Assembly: GCF_000720485.1 (NCBI RefSeq)
Contig: NZ_JOAX01000018.1
Coordinates: forward strand, 62,001 to 126,000
DNA: 64,000 bases
Source of the DNA: Streptomyces ochraceiscleroticus
Lineage (GTDB): Bacteria; Actinomycetota; Actinomycetes; Streptomycetales; Streptomycetaceae
Reading direction: 5' to 3'
Made by a program: the position numbers and the translations under genes. Below are positions 29,956 to 38,691 of this stretch, one piece after another. Every line of letters begins with the position of its first letter. The stretch's first letter is position 1. Below the pieces are notes generated by a model. It saw nothing but the letters and a program-made list of their open reading frames with translations. It was not told where the DNA came from and searched no databases.

Positions 29956-30780
29956 CTAGAGGCCGTGCGCGGCGAGGAAGCCGGTGATCAGCCGCTCCCA
30001 CTCCTCGGGGCACTCGTGCATCGGCACATGGCCGGCGGCGAGTTCGGCGTACTGCGCACCGGGGATGTGGTCGGCCAGGTAGCGGGAGTGCGCGGGGTCG
30101 ACGAGCTGGTCGTGGAGGGTGGCGATGACGAGCGTCGGGACGGCGATCCCCGGCAGGTCGGCGCGGACGTCCAGGGACCGTACGAGAGCTGCCTGGTCCG
30201 CCGAGCCGTCGGGCACCAGCTCCGGGCAGGGGTCCAGCAGCGCGTCCAGGTCGTCGTGCGGCAGGTCCCGGAGGCGGCCGGGGGACCAGCCGCTGAGCGT
30301 ACGGGCCAGCGCCAGGGCCGTGTAGTCGTCCTGCGCCAGCAGGCGCTGCCAGAGCGCGAGCCAGAGGTCGGTGCGGCGGTCCGGGACGGCCAGCCCCGCG
30401 GTCAGCACGAGGCCGCTGACGTGCTGCGGGTAGCGGGTGGCGGTGCGCACCGCGACGGCCGCACCGAGCGAGTACCCGACCAGGGTGAAGGTCTCCAGGC
30501 CCGCGGCGACCGCGCCGTCGACGACCGCGTCGGTGAGGCCGTCCAGGGTGAGCGGCCCGGCCGCGCGCGGGGTGCGGCCCGAGCCGGGGTAGTCGGGGGC
30601 GACGACGGTGTGGCCGGCGGCGAGCGCCGGTAAGAGGCGGGCGTAGTTGTCGTCGATGCTGCCGGTGGCGCCGTGGGCCAGGACGATGCCCGGGCCGGAA
30701 CCGGTGACGGTGGCGGAGAGCGGAGGCAGGGGCCGGTGCGGGGAAAGGGGGGCGGTGTCGTTCCTCATACGAATGAGCAT
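29956..30780 (-). CDS. Alpha/beta hydrolase
   Basis: The product has 274 residues. The nucleophile elbow is GYSLG, the oxyanion-hole region is VLAHGATGS, the acid is in TLHDQLVDP, and the catalytic His is in AGHVPMHE. The substrate is unknown; an esterase, lactonase or haloperoxidase-like activity is possible. Two starts are possible, ATG at 30780 (nearly leaderless, GGGGA directly before it) and ATG at 30768. The operator-like palindromes overlap both, so repressor binding would block initiation of transcription or translation here. It probably forms an operon with the downstream tetR. Confidence 0.88.
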   Translation of the reverse strand: MLIRMRNDTAPLSPHRPLPPLSATVTGSGPGIVLAHGATGSIDDNYARLLPALAAGHTVVAPDYPGSGRTPRAAGPLTLDGLTDAVVDGAVAAGLETFTLVGYSLGAAVAVRTATRYPQHVSGLVLTAGLAVPDRRTDLWLALWQRLLAQDDYTALALARTLSGWSPGRLRDLPHDDLDALLDPCPELVPDGSADQAALVRSLDVRADLPGIAVPTLVIATLHDQLVDPAHSRYLADHIPGAQYAELAAGHVPMHECPEEWERLITGFLAAHGL

Positions 30781-30782
30781 TC
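30764..30782. promoter_or_regulatory. Candidate TetR operator at the hydrolase start
   Basis: Two overlapping perfect inverted repeats are present: CTCAT-ACGA-ATGAG (30764-30777) and GAATG-AG-CATTC (30771-30782). Overlapping palindromes of this size are typical for TetR repressors that bind as paired dimers. The regulator encoded next to the hydrolase is the obvious candidate. Confidence 0.5.
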
Positions 30783-30807
30783 CCCGGCACGGCGGGCGAA
30801 CCTACGC

Positions 30808-30849
30808 GAAGGGCCCCTGCCCGGTACGAAATCCGGACAGGGGCCCTTC
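30808..30849. terminator. Terminator-like hairpin upstream of the hydrolase gene
   Basis: GAAGGGCCCCTGCCCGG and CCGGACAGGGGCCCTTC form a 17-bp stem with one G-U pair. It adjoins the conserved 32-nt element at 30850-30881. On the minus strand it would end a transcript that runs through that element. Confidence 0.75.
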
Positions 30850-30912
30850 CTTTGCGGCTAAACCGCCGCCGCTCTCGCGGAGTGGGTTGCTCGCCGCAGG
30901 GGTTCCTCAATT
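30850..30912 (-). repeat. Structured RNA-like repeat element, copy 1
   Basis: On the minus strand, 30881 down to 30850 is identical over 32 nt to plus-strand 41685-41716. The next 31 bases upstream (30912-30882) align without gaps to 41654-41684 with about 22 matches. The identical part can fold into two adjacent stem-loops: CCGC-GAGA-GCGG, capped by a GNRA tetraloop, and CGGC-GGTTTA-GCCG. It lies between two strong hairpins (30808-30849 and 30934-30973). No known RNA family is recognised. Confidence 0.6.
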
Positions 30913-30933
30913 AATGGCTGAGGTACTCGCTGC

Positions 30934-30973
30934 GAAGGCCCCGTCCCGGTGTTCGTACCGGGACGGGGCCTTC
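30934..30973. terminator. Terminator of the sdh operon
   Basis: GAAGGCCCCGTCCCGGT (30934-30950) and ACCGGGACGGGGCCTTC (30957-30973) form a perfect 17-bp stem with a six-base loop, 19 bases beyond the sdhB stop. Confidence 0.9.
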
Positions 30974-30991
30974 GCGCTGTTCAGGCCAAAA

Positions 30992-31768
30992 TCAGAAGCG
31001 CCGGGTGATCAGCGCGCGCTTCACTTCCTGGATCGCCTTCGTGACCTCGATACCGCGCGGGCAGGCGTCCGTGCAGTTGAAGGTCGTACGGCAGCGCCAG
31101 ACGCCGTCCTTGTCGTTCAGGATCTCCAGGCGCTGCTCACCGGCCTCGTCGCGCGAGTCGAAGATGAAGCGGTGCGCGTTGACGATCGCCGCCGGGCCGA
31201 AGTACTGGCCGTCGTTCCAGAACACCGGGCACGAGGTCGTGCACGCGGCGCACAGGATGCACTTGGTGGTGTCGTCGAAGCGCTCGCGGTCCTCGGCGGT
31301 CTGCAGCCGCTCGCGGGTCGGCTCGTTGGTGTCCTTCGTGATCAGGAAGGGCATCACGTCGCGGTACGCCTGGAAGAACGGCTCCATGTCCACGACCAGG
31401 TCCTTCAGGACCGTCAGGCCCTTGATGGCCTCGACCGTGATCGGCTTCTCAGGGTTGATGTCCTTGATCAGCGTCTTGCAGGCCAGCCGGTTCTTGCCGT
31501 TGATCCGCATGGCGTCGGAGCCGCAGATGCCGTGCGCGCAGGACCGGCGGAAGGTCAGGGTGCCGTCCTGCTCCCACTTGATCTTGTGCAGCCCGTCGAG
31601 CACGCGCTCCTTCGGGTCCAGCTCCAGCTGGAAGTCCTGCCACTTCGCCTCGTCCGAGACCTCCGGGTTGAACCGGCGGATGCGGAAGGTGACGGTGATC
31701 TTCTGGAGTGCGGTGCTCTCGGCCGCGTCCAGCGCCGCCGAGTGCTTGTCAAGCGTGGGGGTGCTCAT
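30992..31768 (-). CDS. sdhB: Succinate dehydrogenase iron-sulfur subunit
   Basis: This is the electron-transfer subunit of complex II. It has 258 residues. The [2Fe-2S] ligands are in RRSCAHGICGSDAM and NRLAC, the [4Fe-4S] ligands in CILCAACTTSCP, and the [3Fe-4S] ligands in CRTTFNCTDACPRGI. The ATG overlaps the sdhA stop by one base. It is the last gene of sdhCDAB, which is transcribed leftward. Confidence 0.97.
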   Translation of the reverse strand: MSTPTLDKHSAALDAAESTALQKITVTFRIRRFNPEVSDEAKWQDFQLELDPKERVLDGLHKIKWEQDGTLTFRRSCAHGICGSDAMRINGKNRLACKTLIKDINPEKPITVEAIKGLTVLKDLVVDMEPFFQAYRDVMPFLITKDTNEPTRERLQTAEDRERFDDTTKCILCAACTTSCPVFWNDGQYFGPAAIVNAHRFIFDSRDEAGEQRLEILNDKDGVWRCRTTFNCTDACPRGIEVTKAIQEVKRALITRRF

Positions 31769-33522
31769 CAGTACTTACGCTCCATCGGCTGGTAGCGGGT
31801 CTGGACGACCGGCTTGTAGTCGAGGCGGATCGACTCCTTGCCGTCTGCGCCGACCTCGCGGTACGCCATGGTGTGCCGCATGAAGTTGACGTCGTCGCGG
31901 TTCGGGTAGTCCTCGCGGTAGTGACCGCCGCGGGACTCCTTGCGGGCCAGCGCGGAGACCGCCATGACCTCGGCCAGGTCGAGCAGGTTGCCCAGCTCGA
32001 TGGCCTCCAGCAGGTCGGTGTTGAAGCGCTTGCCCTTGTCCTGGACGGAGACGTTCAGGTACCGCTCGCGCAGCTCGCCGATCTTCTCGACCGCGGTCTT
32101 GATCGTCTGCTCGGTGCGGAACACCATCACGTTGGCGTCCATGCACTCCTGCAGCTCGGTACGGAGCTTGGTCACGCTCTCCGTGCCGTTCGAGTCGCGC
32201 AGCCGCTCGACCTGCTCCTGGACCTGCTTCGCCGGGTCCTCGGGCAGCTCGACGAACTCGCTCTTGTGCGCGTACTCCGCGGCGGCGATGCCCGCGCGGC
32301 GGCCGAACACGTTGATGTCGAGCAGCGAGTTGGTGCCGAGGCGGTTGGCGCCGTGCACGGAGACACAGGCGACCTCGCCGGCGGCGTACAGGCCCGGCAC
32401 GACGGTGGTGTTGTCGGCCAGCACCTCGCCCTCGACGTTGGTCGGGATGCCGCCCATGGCGTAGTGCGCGGTCGGCTGGATCGGGATCGGGTCCGTGTAG
32501 GGCTCGATGCCGAGGTAGGTCCGCGCGAACTCGGTGATGTCGGGCAGCTTGGCGTCGAGCTGCTCCGGCGGGAGGTGCGTGAGGTCGAGGTAGACGTGGT
32601 CGCCCTCGGGACCGCAGCCGCGGCCCTCGCGGATCTCCGTGTAGATGGAGCGCGAGACGACGTCACGCGAGGCGAGGTCCTTCATGACCGGTGCGTACTT
32701 CTCCATGAAGCGCTCGCCGTCCTTGTTGCGGAGGATGCCGCCCTCACCACGGGCGCCCTCCGTCAGCAGGATGCCCATCCGCCAGATGCCGGTCGGGTGG
32801 AACTGGAAGAACTCCATGTCCTCCAGCGGCAGCCCGCGGCGCCAGGCGGCGGCCTGGCCGTCACCGGTCAGGGTGTGCGCGTTGGAGGTCACCTTGAAGA
32901 ACTTGCCGGTGCCGCCGGACGCGAAGATGATCGACTTCGCCTGGAAGACGTGGATCTCGCCGGTCGCCAGCTCGTAGGCGACGACACCGGCGGACTTCTT
33001 GACCCCGTCGACCTCGTTCAGCAGCAGGTCCAGGACGTAGAACTCGTTGAAGAACTCCACGCCCTCCTTGACGCAGTTCTGGTACAGCGTCTGGAGGATC
33101 ATGTGGCCGGTGCGGTCCGAGGCGTAGCAGGACCGGCGGACCGGGGCCTCACCGTGGTTACGGGAGTGACCGCCGAAGCGGCGCTGGTCGATCGTGCCGT
33201 TCGGGGTGCGGTTGAACGGCAGGCCCATCTTCTCCAGGTCGAGGACGGAGTCGATGGCCTCCTTCGCGAGGATCTCGGCGGCGTCCTGGTCGACCAGGTA
33301 GTCGCCGCCCTTGATCGTGTCGAAGGTGTGCCACTCCCAGTTGTCCTCCTCGACGTTCGCGAGGGCGGCGGCCATGCCGCCCTGCGCTGCGCCGGTGTGG
33401 GAGCGGGTCGGGTAGAGCTTCGTCAGGACGGCGGTGCGGCTGCGCTTGGTCGACTCGATGGCCGCGCGCATACCGGCGCCACCCGCGCCGACGATGACGG
33501 TGTCGTACTTGTGGATCTTCAT
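31768..33522 (-). CDS. sdhA: Succinate dehydrogenase flavoprotein subunit
   Basis: This is the catalytic subunit of complex II, oxidising succinate to fumarate with covalently bound FAD. It has 584 residues. The FAD fold is [17 protein letters not shown], and the covalent-FAD His is in [13 protein letters not shown]. Substrate residues lie in [18 protein letters not shown], and the late FAD motif is [23 protein letters not shown]. The frame is open upstream, but the ATG at 33522 fits the family start ([12 protein letters not shown]). It lies 20 bases after sdhD. Confidence 0.97.
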   Translation of the reverse strand: MKIHKYDTVIVGAGGAGMRAAIESTKRSRTAVLTKLYPTRSHTGAAQGGMAAALANVEEDNWEWHTFDTIKGGDYLVDQDAAEILAKEAIDSVLDLEKMGLPFNRTPNGTIDQRRFGGHSRNHGEAPVRRSCYASDRTGHMILQTLYQNCVKEGVEFFNEFYVLDLLLNEVDGVKKSAGVVAYELATGEIHVFQAKSIIFASGGTGKFFKVTSNAHTLTGDGQAAAWRRGLPLEDMEFFQFHPTGIWRMGILLTEGARGEGGILRNKDGERFMEKYAPVMKDLASRDVVSRSIYTEIREGRGCGPEGDHVYLDLTHLPPEQLDAKLPDITEFARTYLGIEPYTDPIPIQPTAHYAMGGIPTNVEGEVLADNTTVVPGLYAAGEVACVSVHGANRLGTNSLLDINVFGRRAGIAAAEYAHKSEFVELPEDPAKQVQEQVERLRDSNGTESVTKLRTELQECMDANVMVFRTEQTIKTAVEKIGELRERYLNVSVQDKGKRFNTDLLEAIELGNLLDLAEVMAVSALARKESRGGHYREDYPNRDDVNFMRHTMAYREVGADGKESIRLDYKPVVQTRYQPMERKY

Positions 33523-33542
33523 TGTTCCAGTCAGCCCCGGCG

Positions 33543-34013
33543 TTAGCGGATGTTCGGGTCGAAGGTGAAGATCACCAGCGTGCCCAGAAGGACGGTGAAC
33601 ACCGTGGCGGCGTACAGCAGCATCTTCAGCCAGAAGCGGGTGTTGTCCCGCTGCGCGTAGTCGTTGATGACCGTACGCAGGCCGTTGGCGCCGTGCAGCA
33701 TCGCCAGCCACAGCATGATCAGGTCCCATGCCTGCCAGAACGGCGAGGCCCAGCGACCGGCCACGAAGGCGAAGCCGATCTTGCTCACGCCGCCGTCCAG
33801 CACGAGCTGGAGGAGCAGGTGGCCGAGGACCAGGACGACCAGCACGATGCCGGACAGCCGCATGAACAGCCAGCCGTACAGCTCGAAGTTGGTCCGGGTC
33901 GACCGCGGGGTCTTCTTGGTACGGGCGCGGGGCGGCTCGATGACGGGAGCCGGGTTGTCCACGTCGTACAGGGACACGGAGTCGTTCACAGGAGTCGTCT
34001 CAGCAGAGGACAT
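33543..34013 (-). CDS. sdhD: Succinate dehydrogenase membrane anchor subunit
   Basis: The product has 156 residues and three membrane segments ([60 protein letters not shown]). The His in VLGHLL and in MLHGANG are likely heme ligands or quinone-site residues. The N-terminal ~40 residues are a hydrophilic tail. It is encoded nine bases after sdhC. Confidence 0.93.
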   Translation of the reverse strand: MSSAETTPVNDSVSLYDVDNPAPVIEPPRARTKKTPRSTRTNFELYGWLFMRLSGIVLVVLVLGHLLLQLVLDGGVSKIGFAFVAGRWASPFWQAWDLIMLWLAMLHGANGLRTVINDYAQRDNTRFWLKMLLYAATVFTVLLGTLVIFTFDPNIR

Positions 34014-34022
34014 CGCGCTTCA

Positions 34023-34403
34023 TCAGCTCCCGAACAGCGTGCGCAGGGTGTGCTGCAGCACGGGGTAGAAGGCGCCGGCCATCAGGACGGCCCACACGCC
34101 GACAACGGTCCACAGCAGCTGCTTCTGGTACTTCGTGCCCTTGGACCAGAAGTCCACGGCCACGACGCGCAGGCCGTTGAGCGCGTGGAAGAGGATGGCG
34201 GCCACGAGGCCGTACTCCATCACGTTGACGAGAGGCGTCTTGTACGTGGCGACGACGTCGTCGTAGGCCTCCGGGGAGACACGAACGAGAGCGGTGTCGA
34301 GCACGTGCACGAACAGGAAGAAGAAAATGAGGACGCCGGTGACTCGATGAGCCACCCAGGACCACATACCTTCCCGGCCGCGATACAGCGTTCCAGCCGG
34401 CAC
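34023..34403 (-). CDS. sdhC: Succinate dehydrogenase cytochrome b556 subunit
   Basis: The product has 126 residues and three membrane segments. It begins PAGTLYRGREGMWSWVAHRVTGVLIF; the conserved Ser/Arg and the His in FVHVLDTAL and LFHALNGLR are typical of SdhC. The frame continues upstream for 25 codons, but GTG at 34403 is chosen because GGAGGG lies eight bases before it and the family starts with this segment. It is the first gene of the operon; its promoter should lie in 34404-34595. Confidence 0.93.
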   Translation of the reverse strand: MPAGTLYRGREGMWSWVAHRVTGVLIFFFLFVHVLDTALVRVSPEAYDDVVATYKTPLVNVMEYGLVAAILFHALNGLRVVAVDFWSKGTKYQKQLLWTVVGVWAVLMAGAFYPVLQHTLRTLFGS

Positions 34404-34595
34404 GGAAAAACCCTCCGGGAGCGGGGACTGGGGCCTGCCGGCTTCACTGTCGGTCTGGCCCGGCCGGGTACGGTCCACCGGCCCTGGCCATCGTAGCGAC
34501 GACTTGTCGGTTCCTCCCGCCGGGGTCCTCAGGTGTGATCAAACAAGCACGGACGGGCGATCGGACGGGCTAACGGACAGGGAGGAAAGCGAATG

Positions 34596-35177
34596 TCACG
34601 GACTTTCGGCCGCAAGGTGGGCGAGGCGCCCCCGCGCGATCCGGCGCAGCTCGTCGGCGGCGATGGCGCGCTCCTCGTCCGGCTCGTGTCCCAGCCGGTC
34701 CCTGATCCCGCTCAGCACACAGTCCAGCAGCTCGTCGTCGCGCAGCCCGTCCAGGCAGATCACGAAGGCGTGCCGGAAGCGGCGCTCGTACTCGGCGTGC
34801 GCGGCGCGCAGCGCGGTGTGCGCCGCGAGGGTGCCGCGGCCACGGGCGCCCGCGAGCGGCTGCGGGGAGAGGGACTCCCCGGCGAGCGCCTCGGTGAGAT
34901 CGCCCGGGCTGAGGTCGTAGCTGGCCTCGTCGGCGGCGGCGAGCAGCGCTTCCAGGTCGGGATACGGGCGGTGCGCGGCGATCCGGCGGGCCCAGCGGTG
35001 GCTGCCGCAGCAGGCCAGCAGTGCGGCCTCGGCGATGTCGTCGGCGGCCGAATTGAGACGGTCGAGCCCGGGCGCGTCGCCGGGCAGCGCTCGCCACGGC
35101 CGGCACGTTTGCGAAGGTATGCCGGAGCGGGGAGCGTGCAGCGTGGTCGGCGGGGCGGCCGGGGGCTCGCTGGTCAG
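34596..35177 (-). CDS. uraD: OHCU decarboxylase (2-oxo-4-hydroxy-4-carboxy-5-ureidoimidazoline decarboxylase)
   Basis: The product completes conversion of urate to (S)-allantoin by decarboxylating OHCU. Family features are LDRLNSAADDIAEAALLACCGSHRWARRIAAHRPYPD (seen in part as ALLACCGS and AAHRPYPDLEALLAAADEAS) and the Arg/Phe-rich helix AEYERRFRHAFVICLDG. No ATG or GTG occurs in the first part of the domain. The best ribosome binding site, GAGGAG at 35184-35189, sits six bases before a CTG at 35177, which is taken as start (193 residues). The nearest in-frame GTG is at 35336. No uricase gene is adjacent, so the gene is an orphan of its pathway here. Confidence 0.8.
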   Translation of the reverse strand: MTSEPPAAPPTTLHAPRSGIPSQTCRPWRALPGDAPGLDRLNSAADDIAEAALLACCGSHRWARRIAAHRPYPDLEALLAAADEASYDLSPGDLTEALAGESLSPQPLAGARGRGTLAAHTALRAAHAEYERRFRHAFVICLDGLRDDELLDCVLSGIRDRLGHEPDEERAIAADELRRIARGRLAHLAAESP

Positions 35178-35469
35178 CGTGATCTCCTCGGGCAACAGGG
35201 GACTACGCGCGCGGGGCGCGGGACCGGGGCGACTCCGTCGGGGGCGGCGAGGGCCCCGGGGAAGGAGGGACTGTCGGCGCTCGCACCGTCTTCCGGGGGT
35301 GGAGGTCGGGTGACGGGCGGGCAAATGCGACGTCACCGTAACGACGCAAGCCGTCTTCTGTCTGACGGATGCGCGAATTTCACCCGGATGAGAGAGCTTT
35401 CGAGCGCGTAGTGGACGGGACGTTTCTCTAGCTGGCCATACTTCGCCCTGGAAAGGGAGGTTTGCGTAG

Positions 35470-37140
35470 ATGAGGAAGCTGACGGCATGGGTGGCACTGG
35501 CCGCCTCGGCCCTGACCATCACCGGCTGCTCGGACGGCTCCGCGCAGCACGGCGGGGGCAGCGGTACCGGAAACCAGGATTCCAAGTCGCCCACGTCCGC
35601 CGCGTCCTCGGCAGCGCCCACGCCCCGCTGGGCCGCGGTCAAGGGACCCCCGCGCACGATCCCCGCGGTCCGCGGCTTCAAGGCGGCCGACGGCACCGGC
35701 TGGCGCGTCTCGAAGAACGCCCGCGTCGTCGTGCCCGCCGGGCAGGACAGCCCGCTCGCCGACGAGGCCCGCCGGCTCGCCGCCGACCTGGGCGGCCTGA
35801 AGCTGTCCTGGAAGGACGACGCGCGCCCCGGCGACGTCGAGCTGACGCTCTCGGGCAAGGGCAAGGGCAAGGCGGCGGGCGAGAACAACGCGGCGCCCGC
35901 GAGCACCGCCGACGAGGCGTACACGCTCACGGCGCGCGACACCCGTCTCACCCTGTCCGCGCCCACCGACACCGGGATCTTCAACGCCACCCGTACGGTC
36001 GTGCAGTCCGTACGGGCCTCCGGCGGCGTCCCCGAAGGCACCATCCAGGACCGCCCCGACCGGGCCCAGCGCGGCCTGCTCGTCGACACCGCGCGCAAGC
36101 ACTTCAGCGCGGACTGGCTGGAGAAGCGCGTCCGCGAGATGGCCGATCTCAAGCTCAACCAGCTCCAGCTCCACTTCTCCGACGACCAGGCGTTCCGCAT
36201 CGAGAGCTCCAGCCACCCGGAGATCGTCTCGAGCGACCACCTGACCAAGGCGCAGGTCCGCCACCTGGTGAAGCTCGCGCGCGAGCTGCACATCACCGTC
36301 ATCCCCGAGATCGACTCGCCGGGCCACCTCGGCGCGGTGATCGACAAGCACCCCGAGCTCCAGCTCCGCAGCGCCGCGGGCACCTCCCAGCGCGGCGCGA
36401 TCGACATCTCGCAGCCCAAGGCCGCGCGGATCGTCGACGACCTGCTGCGCGAGTACGCCGAACTGTTCGCCGAGGAGGGCGTGCCCGGGCCGCGCTGGCA
36501 CCTGGGCGGCGACGAGTACCGAGCCCTGACCGTGAAGTCGCCCGGCGCCACCTATCCGCAGCTCGCGCGCGCCGCCACCAAGAAGTACGGCGCCAACGCC
36601 ACCGTCCAGGACCTGACGACCGGCTGGCTCAACGACCGCGAGAAGACCCTGCGCAAGGCGGGCGTGCAGCACGTCGAGGCGTGGAACGACGGCTTCCACG
36701 ACTCCAAGGTGGTCACCCCCGACCGGGACCGCACGGTGGCGTACTGGACCGGCAAGGAGATCGGCGCCCGCGAGCCCGTGACGTACCTGAAGGAGGGCCG
36801 CACGGTCGTCAACCTCAACGACGAGTACCTCTACTACGTCCTCGGCCAGCCGAACGACTTCACCTACCCGACCGGCGAGCGGATCTACAAGGAGTGGACC
36901 CCGGCCGTGGTCCGCGGCAGCAAGGCGGTCCCGGCCTCGCTCGCCGGGCCCGACCGCATCCCCGGCGCCCGCTTCGGCGTCTGGTGCGACCTCGCCCAGT
37001 CCCAGACCACCGACCAGGTCGCCCGCGGCATCCGGCTGCCGCTCGCCGCGCTCTCCCAGAAGGTCTGGGACCCGCGCAAGCCGTCGCTGTCCTGGACGGA
37101 CTTCAAGGCCCGCGCGGCAACGGTGGCGCCCGCGCGCTGA
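35470..37140 (+). CDS. Beta-N-acetylhexosaminidase (GH20), lipoprotein
   Basis: The 556-residue product removes terminal GlcNAc or GalNAc residues, as from chitin or wall fragments, outside the cell. A signal peptide with lipobox ITGC near residue 20 is followed by a Ser/Gly-rich spacer. A GH20b-like domain (VPAGQDSPLADEARRLAADLG) comes next, and then the catalytic barrel (RGLLVDTARKHFSADWL, QLHFSDDQAFRIES). The catalytic Asp-Glu pair is in WHLGGDEYRAL. GGGAGG precedes the ATG. It stands alone, between the uraD gene and a hypothetical gene. Confidence 0.92.
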   Translation: MRKLTAWVALAASALTITGCSDGSAQHGGGSGTGNQDSKSPTSAASSAAPTPRWAAVKGPPRTIPAVRGFKAADGTGWRVSKNARVVVPAGQDSPLADEARRLAADLGGLKLSWKDDARPGDVELTLSGKGKGKAAGENNAAPASTADEAYTLTARDTRLTLSAPTDTGIFNATRTVVQSVRASGGVPEGTIQDRPDRAQRGLLVDTARKHFSADWLEKRVREMADLKLNQLQLHFSDDQAFRIESSSHPEIVSSDHLTKAQVRHLVKLARELHITVIPEIDSPGHLGAVIDKHPELQLRSAAGTSQRGAIDISQPKAARIVDDLLREYAELFAEEGVPGPRWHLGGDEYRALTVKSPGATYPQLARAATKKYGANATVQDLTTGWLNDREKTLRKAGVQHVEAWNDGFHDSKVVTPDRDRTVAYWTGKEIGAREPVTYLKEGRTVVNLNDEYLYYVLGQPNDFTYPTGERIYKEWTPAVVRGSKAVPASLAGPDRIPGARFGVWCDLAQSQTTDQVARGIRLPLAALSQKVWDPRKPSLSWTDFKARAATVAPAR

Positions 37141-37171
37141 GCGGTACGGACGTACGTCTTTACCCCTGTAT

Positions 37172-37209
37172 GTCACAGTCCGCTGTGACGTTCCCACGCC
37201 CTGGCACGC
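37172..37209 (+). promoter_or_regulatory. Palindrome plus TGTGAC-N16-ACGC element, copy 1
   Basis: GTCACAG-TCCG-CTGTGAC (37172-37189) is a perfect 7-bp inverted repeat. Its right arm begins TGTGACGTTCCC (37184), with ACGC at 37206-37209, offset 22 bases. The same spacing recurs at 37962, 39516 and 41862. It ends 49 bases before the next ATG and could be an ECF-type promoter or an operator. Confidence 0.45.
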
Positions 37210-37257
37210 AGTACTGCCCGACAAGCAAGTGCCGGGTGCGGAGGGAAGGCGTACGTC

Positions 37258-37833
37258 ATGAGCCTGGTGGAACTGCTCGCGCGGGCCGATGCGCGCGGGC
37301 TGGCAGCGAGCGGCCTCGCCTGCCTGGACCGCTGCCTGCCGCTGCTCGGCGCGGACGACGACGCGCTGCGCCCGCTGTGGGCGAGCCTGACGGCGGACGG
37401 CGCCGAGTGGGGCACCCAGCTCGCCGCGGTACGGGCCGTGCTGCCGCCGGACCCGGCGGACGGCACGGCGGACGGCGCCGGGCCGGCCGTACTGGCCCGC
37501 CGGATGCTCGACGCCGCGCCGGCCACCGGCTCCGACGAGGAGGCGCTCCGCGCCTGGGCCGACGACTGCTCCGGCGCGGCGCTCCATGTGCACCACCTGC
37601 TGGACCACCCCGGCAAGCCGGACGAGGGCGCGCAGGTCCTCGCTGAGCACCGCGCGGGCCGCACGGACGGCATGACCCCGCTGGTCGAGGCCGAGCTCCG
37701 GCGCCAGACCACGATCCTGGAGCTGCTGGCCGGACACGGCCCCGCGGGCCTGCGCCAGGCGGTGGAGATCTCCGCCGAGGGACGCCGCGTACTCCGCGCG
37801 GTGGTCTCCCGACAGGCACGGGGCGCCGCTTAG
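37258..37833 (+). CDS. Conserved hypothetical protein
   Basis: The product has 191 residues, is soluble, helical and acidic, and has no signal peptide or membrane segment. It is rich in Leu, Ala and Asp and contains LEHHLLDH-like HVHHLLDHPG with clustered His residues and CLDRCLPLLGADDDAL. I recognise no family. GGAGGGAAGG before the ATG is a strong ribosome binding site. A palindromic TGTGAC element lies 50 to 85 bases upstream, shared with the ECF sigma gene that follows, which suggests common regulation. A strong terminator isolates it from the sigma gene. Confidence 0.8.
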   Translation: MSLVELLARADARGLAASGLACLDRCLPLLGADDDALRPLWASLTADGAEWGTQLAAVRAVLPPDPADGTADGAGPAVLARRMLDAAPATGSDEEALRAWADDCSGAALHVHHLLDHPGKPDEGAQVLAEHRAGRTDGMTPLVEAELRRQTTILELLAGHGPAGLRQAVEISAEGRRVLRAVVSRQARGAA

Positions 37834-37862
37834 GCCCCGAGCGTGCCGTTGTCCGTGTGCTC

Positions 37863-37906
37863 GCCCTCGGGGCGTACGTCAGCGAGGTGACGTACGCCCC
37901 GAGGGC
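37863..37906 (+). terminator. Strong terminator
   Basis: GCCCTCGGGGCGTACGTCA (37863-37881) pairs perfectly with TGACGTACGCCCCGAGGGC (37888-37906), a 19-bp stem with a six-base loop. It is followed by TCCCTTGTGATCTT. Confidence 0.93.
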
Positions 37907-37961
37907 TCCCTTGTGATCTTCTGCCTCCCCCTGCGTGGCCGGGGCCGCGCGGGCGCGGCAC

Positions 37962-37987
37962 TGTGACATTTCCGTCCACTCGGACGC
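37962..37987 (+). promoter_or_regulatory. TGTGAC-N16-ACGC element, copy 2, upstream of the first ECF sigma gene
   Basis: TGTGACATTTCC at 37962 with ACGC at 37984-37987 repeats the layout seen at 37184 (shared letters TGTGAC-TT-CC, then ACGC at the same offset). It lies 110 bases before the chosen GTG. It is a candidate autoregulatory promoter of the sigma factor. Confidence 0.5.
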
Positions 37988-38097
37988 TGATGACTGTGGA
38001 GGCACAGGTGCCCTGATCCGTGCCGCGCCGCCGCGGCCGCCGCGGATCCGCCGAGAAGAGGACAACGGGGTTGGGCCGGGGAGGGGAGCTCCGTCGG

Positions 38098-38691
38098 GTG
38101 CAGGCGCGCGACGGGGAGCTGGGCGCGGCAGTGGCACGGGCGCAGCAGGGGGACGAGGCCGCCTTCGCGACCGCGTACCGCCTGGTGCAGCCGGGGCTGC
38201 TGGGCTATCTGCGCGGCCTCGTCGGCGACGAGGCCGAGGACGTGGCGGCCGAGGCGTGGCTGGAGATCGCCCGCGACCTCGGGCGGTTCAGCGGGGACGG
38301 CGCGGGGTTCCGCGGCTGGACCGCGACCATCGCCCGGCACCGGGCGCTGGACCTGCTGCGCCGGCAGAAGGTACGGCCGCGCGCTGCCGCGTTCGAGCCG
38401 GACCTGGTCGAGCTCCCGGGCCCGCACAGCACCTCCGAGCAGGCCCTGGAGACGCTCTCGACCGAACGGGTGCTGGCCCTGATCGCGGAACTCCCGCGCG
38501 AGCAGGGCGAGGCCGTGCTGCTGCGCGTCGTGGTCGGTCTCGACGGCCCGGCCGCCGCCCGCGTCCTGGGCAAGCGGCCCGGCGCCGTCCGCACGTCGGC
38601 GCACCGCGGGCTGCAGCGGCTGGCGGAGGAGCTGGGCGTGCGGGGGAACGGGGAAGAACGAAGCGGAACGAAGGACAAGAGGCGAAGGTGA
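38098..38691 (+). CDS. ECF-type RNA polymerase sigma factor (cassette 1)
   Basis: The product has 197 residues. Region 2 is AAFATAYRLVQPGLLGYLRGLVGDEAEDVAAEAWLEIARDL (core-binding helix with DVAAEAWLEI), and FRGWTATIARHRALDLLRR follows. Region 4 has the helix-turn-helix DGPAAARVLGKRPGAVRTSAHRGLQRL. GTG at 38098 is chosen because GGGGAGGGGAG lies about eight bases upstream; TTG at 38071 or GTG at 38020 would lengthen the N-terminus. It is coupled by a GTGA overlap to a gene for a membrane protein. A paralogous cassette follows at 39807. Confidence 0.9.
   Translation: MQARDGELGAAVARAQQGDEAAFATAYRLVQPGLLGYLRGLVGDEAEDVAAEAWLEIARDLGRFSGDGAGFRGWTATIARHRALDLLRRQKVRPRAAAFEPDLVELPGPHSTSEQALETLSTERVLALIAELPREQGEAVLLRVVVGLDGPAAARVLGKRPGAVRTSAHRGLQRLAEELGVRGNGEERSGTKDKRRR

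Noticed and set aside
30850..30934. tRNA or known small RNA (6C RNA) between the two hairpins
   Set aside because: No tRNA cloverleaf or T-loop consensus is seen, and the C-rich loops of 6C RNA are absent. It is therefore reported only as an unassigned repeat.
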